Below, piece after piece: positions 63,451 through 64,000 of a DNA stretch of 64,000 nt. Origin of the DNA: an uncultured Clostridium sp. (lineage in GTDB: Bacteria > Bacillota > Clostridia > Clostridiales > Clostridiaceae); contig NZ_CAKVJA010000001.1 of assembly GCF_934754925.1 (NCBI RefSeq), positions 1 through 64,000 of the forward strand, written 5' to 3'. How positions within the stretch are numbered: position 1 is the stretch's first letter; each line of letters begins with the position of its first letter. Position numbers and translations under genes: made by a program. The notes below the pieces were generated by a model. It did not search any database and was not told the origin of the DNA. It was given only the letters and a program-made list of their open reading frames with translations.

Positions 63451-64000
63451 ATGAAATGTTTTAAATTAGGAGTAGATGTAGGTTCAACAACAATAAAAGT
63501 CGTAGTTTTAAATTATTACAATAAAGTAATATATAGTGATTATAAAAGACACTTTTCAGATATTAAAACTGCTTTAAAACAAGCATTAAAAGAATGTATT
63601 GATAAAATAGGTAATGTTAATTTAAGAGTAACTGTTACAGGTTCAGGAGGAATTGCAGCATCAGAGTGGTTAAAGGCTGACTTTCAACAAGAAGTTATAT
63701 CTTGTACAAAAGCTGTTGAAGAGTTTTTACATAAAACTGATGTTGTAATTGAACTTGGAGGTGAAGATGCAAAAATAACATACTTAAAAGATGGAGTAGA
63801 TCAAAGAATGAATGGAACTTGTGCTGGTGGAACAGGTGCATTTATTGATCAAATGGCAATATTATTGAATACAGATGCAAAGGGATTAAATGAGCTATCA
63901 AAAGATTCAACTATTATATATCCAATAGCGTCAAGATGTGGTGTATTTGCAAAGACAGATGTTCAACCGCTTATTAATGAAGGGGCAAAGAGAAGTGATA
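63451..64000 (+). CDS. 2-Hydroxyacyl-CoA dehydratase activator (HgdC/BadF family), 3' end outside window
   Basis: N-terminal 183 residues of an ASKHA-fold ATPase that transfers an electron to a 2-hydroxyacyl-CoA dehydratase or similar reductase. It begins with the phosphate-binding loop LGVDVGSTTIKVVVLN, has ELGGEDAKITYL, and the two Cys that ligate a shared 4Fe-4S cluster at the dimer interface (NGTCAGGTGAF and ASRCGVFAKTD). The frame is open to the last base. Many clostridia encode this domain as the start of a very large activator/dehydratase fusion, so the full length could be about 1000-1400 residues. The start follows GGAAGAGTGG. Confidence 0.9.
   Translation, partial: MKCFKLGVDVGSTTIKVVVLNYYNKVIYSDYKRHFSDIKTALKQALKECIDKIGNVNLRVTVTGSGGIAASEWLKADFQQEVISCTKAVEEFLHKTDVVIELGGEDAKITYLKDGVDQRMNGTCAGGTGAFIDQMAILLNTDAKGLNELSKDSTIIYPIASRCGVFAKTDVQPLINEGAKRSD

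Noticed and set aside
1..64000. tRNA, rRNA, tmRNA or CRISPR loci
   Set aside because: No GTTCGA-type T-arm with a matching acceptor stem, no rRNA-like conserved blocks and no regularly spaced direct repeats were seen by eye; weak or unusual cases could still be missed.

Overview
The window is AT-rich (roughly 70% A+T by eye) and densely coded. It carries strong AGGAGG-type ribosome binding sites, occasional TTG/GTG starts, AGA as the dominant Arg codon and many intrinsic terminators. Gene content points to a low-GC, anaerobic, spore-forming Firmicute of the genus Clostridium sensu stricto: the secD-secF-(recJ-like)-apt-rel-dtd-MBL-hemZ-hisS-aspS order, a membrane pyrophosphatase, a labile-selenium cluster, and a 2-hydroxyacyl-CoA dehydratase activator. 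The species cannot be fixed from sequence alone. No rRNA, tRNA, CRISPR array, prophage or intact insertion sequence was seen.

Layout. 1-5.7 kb: a SNF2-family helicase entering from the left edge, an M42 aminopeptidase, a transposase-derived protein that seems to have lost its DDE residues, a large palindrome and a PHP phosphoesterase. 6-11.5 kb: YjeM-type amino-acid permease, a small coiled-coil protein, a solitary glycogen synthase, a membrane protein, a HAD phosphatase and small unknowns. 11.5-15.6 kb: a frameshifted zinc-finger gene, an unexplained folded region, then yqeC-yqeB-yedF facing selD (labile-selenium supply to molybdenum hydroxylases). 15.7-21 kb: a beta-lactamase-like serine hydrolase stopped by an in-frame TGA, a MATE exporter, small genes and a MecA-type penicillin-binding lipoprotein. 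21-35.3 kb: topB, secDF, a catalytically degenerate RecJ-like DHH protein, apt, then the rel-dtd-MBL-hemZ-hisS-aspS operon. 35.4-39.1 kb: split threonine/serine exporter, glyA and exonuclease III.

39.3-47 kb is the most distinctive part. A lipoprotein beta-carbonic anhydrase gene with two apparent one-base deletions precedes ureABCEFGD, amt and a UreI/AmiS-type urea channel. Together these would import urea, hydrolyse it with a nickel enzyme, and move the ammonia and CO2 products: a nitrogen-scavenging or acid-resistance island resembling the Helicobacter arrangement. Hairpins without T-tracts lie between ureF/ureG and between ureD/amt.

47-64 kb: a secreted cell-wall amidase, YgiQ radical-SAM protein, three mini-genes ahead of a K+-type membrane pyrophosphatase, a secreted amidase-domain protein, a phosphoesterase, an SDR reductase, a two-component system, an M16 peptidase-recX operon with a perfect palindrome over its -10 box, a membrane/transglutaminase fusion, a TPR protein, and the 5' end of a dehydratase activator running off the right edge. 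Many starts were moved downstream of the longest open frame because a good ribosome binding site lies inside that frame; each such choice is noted.
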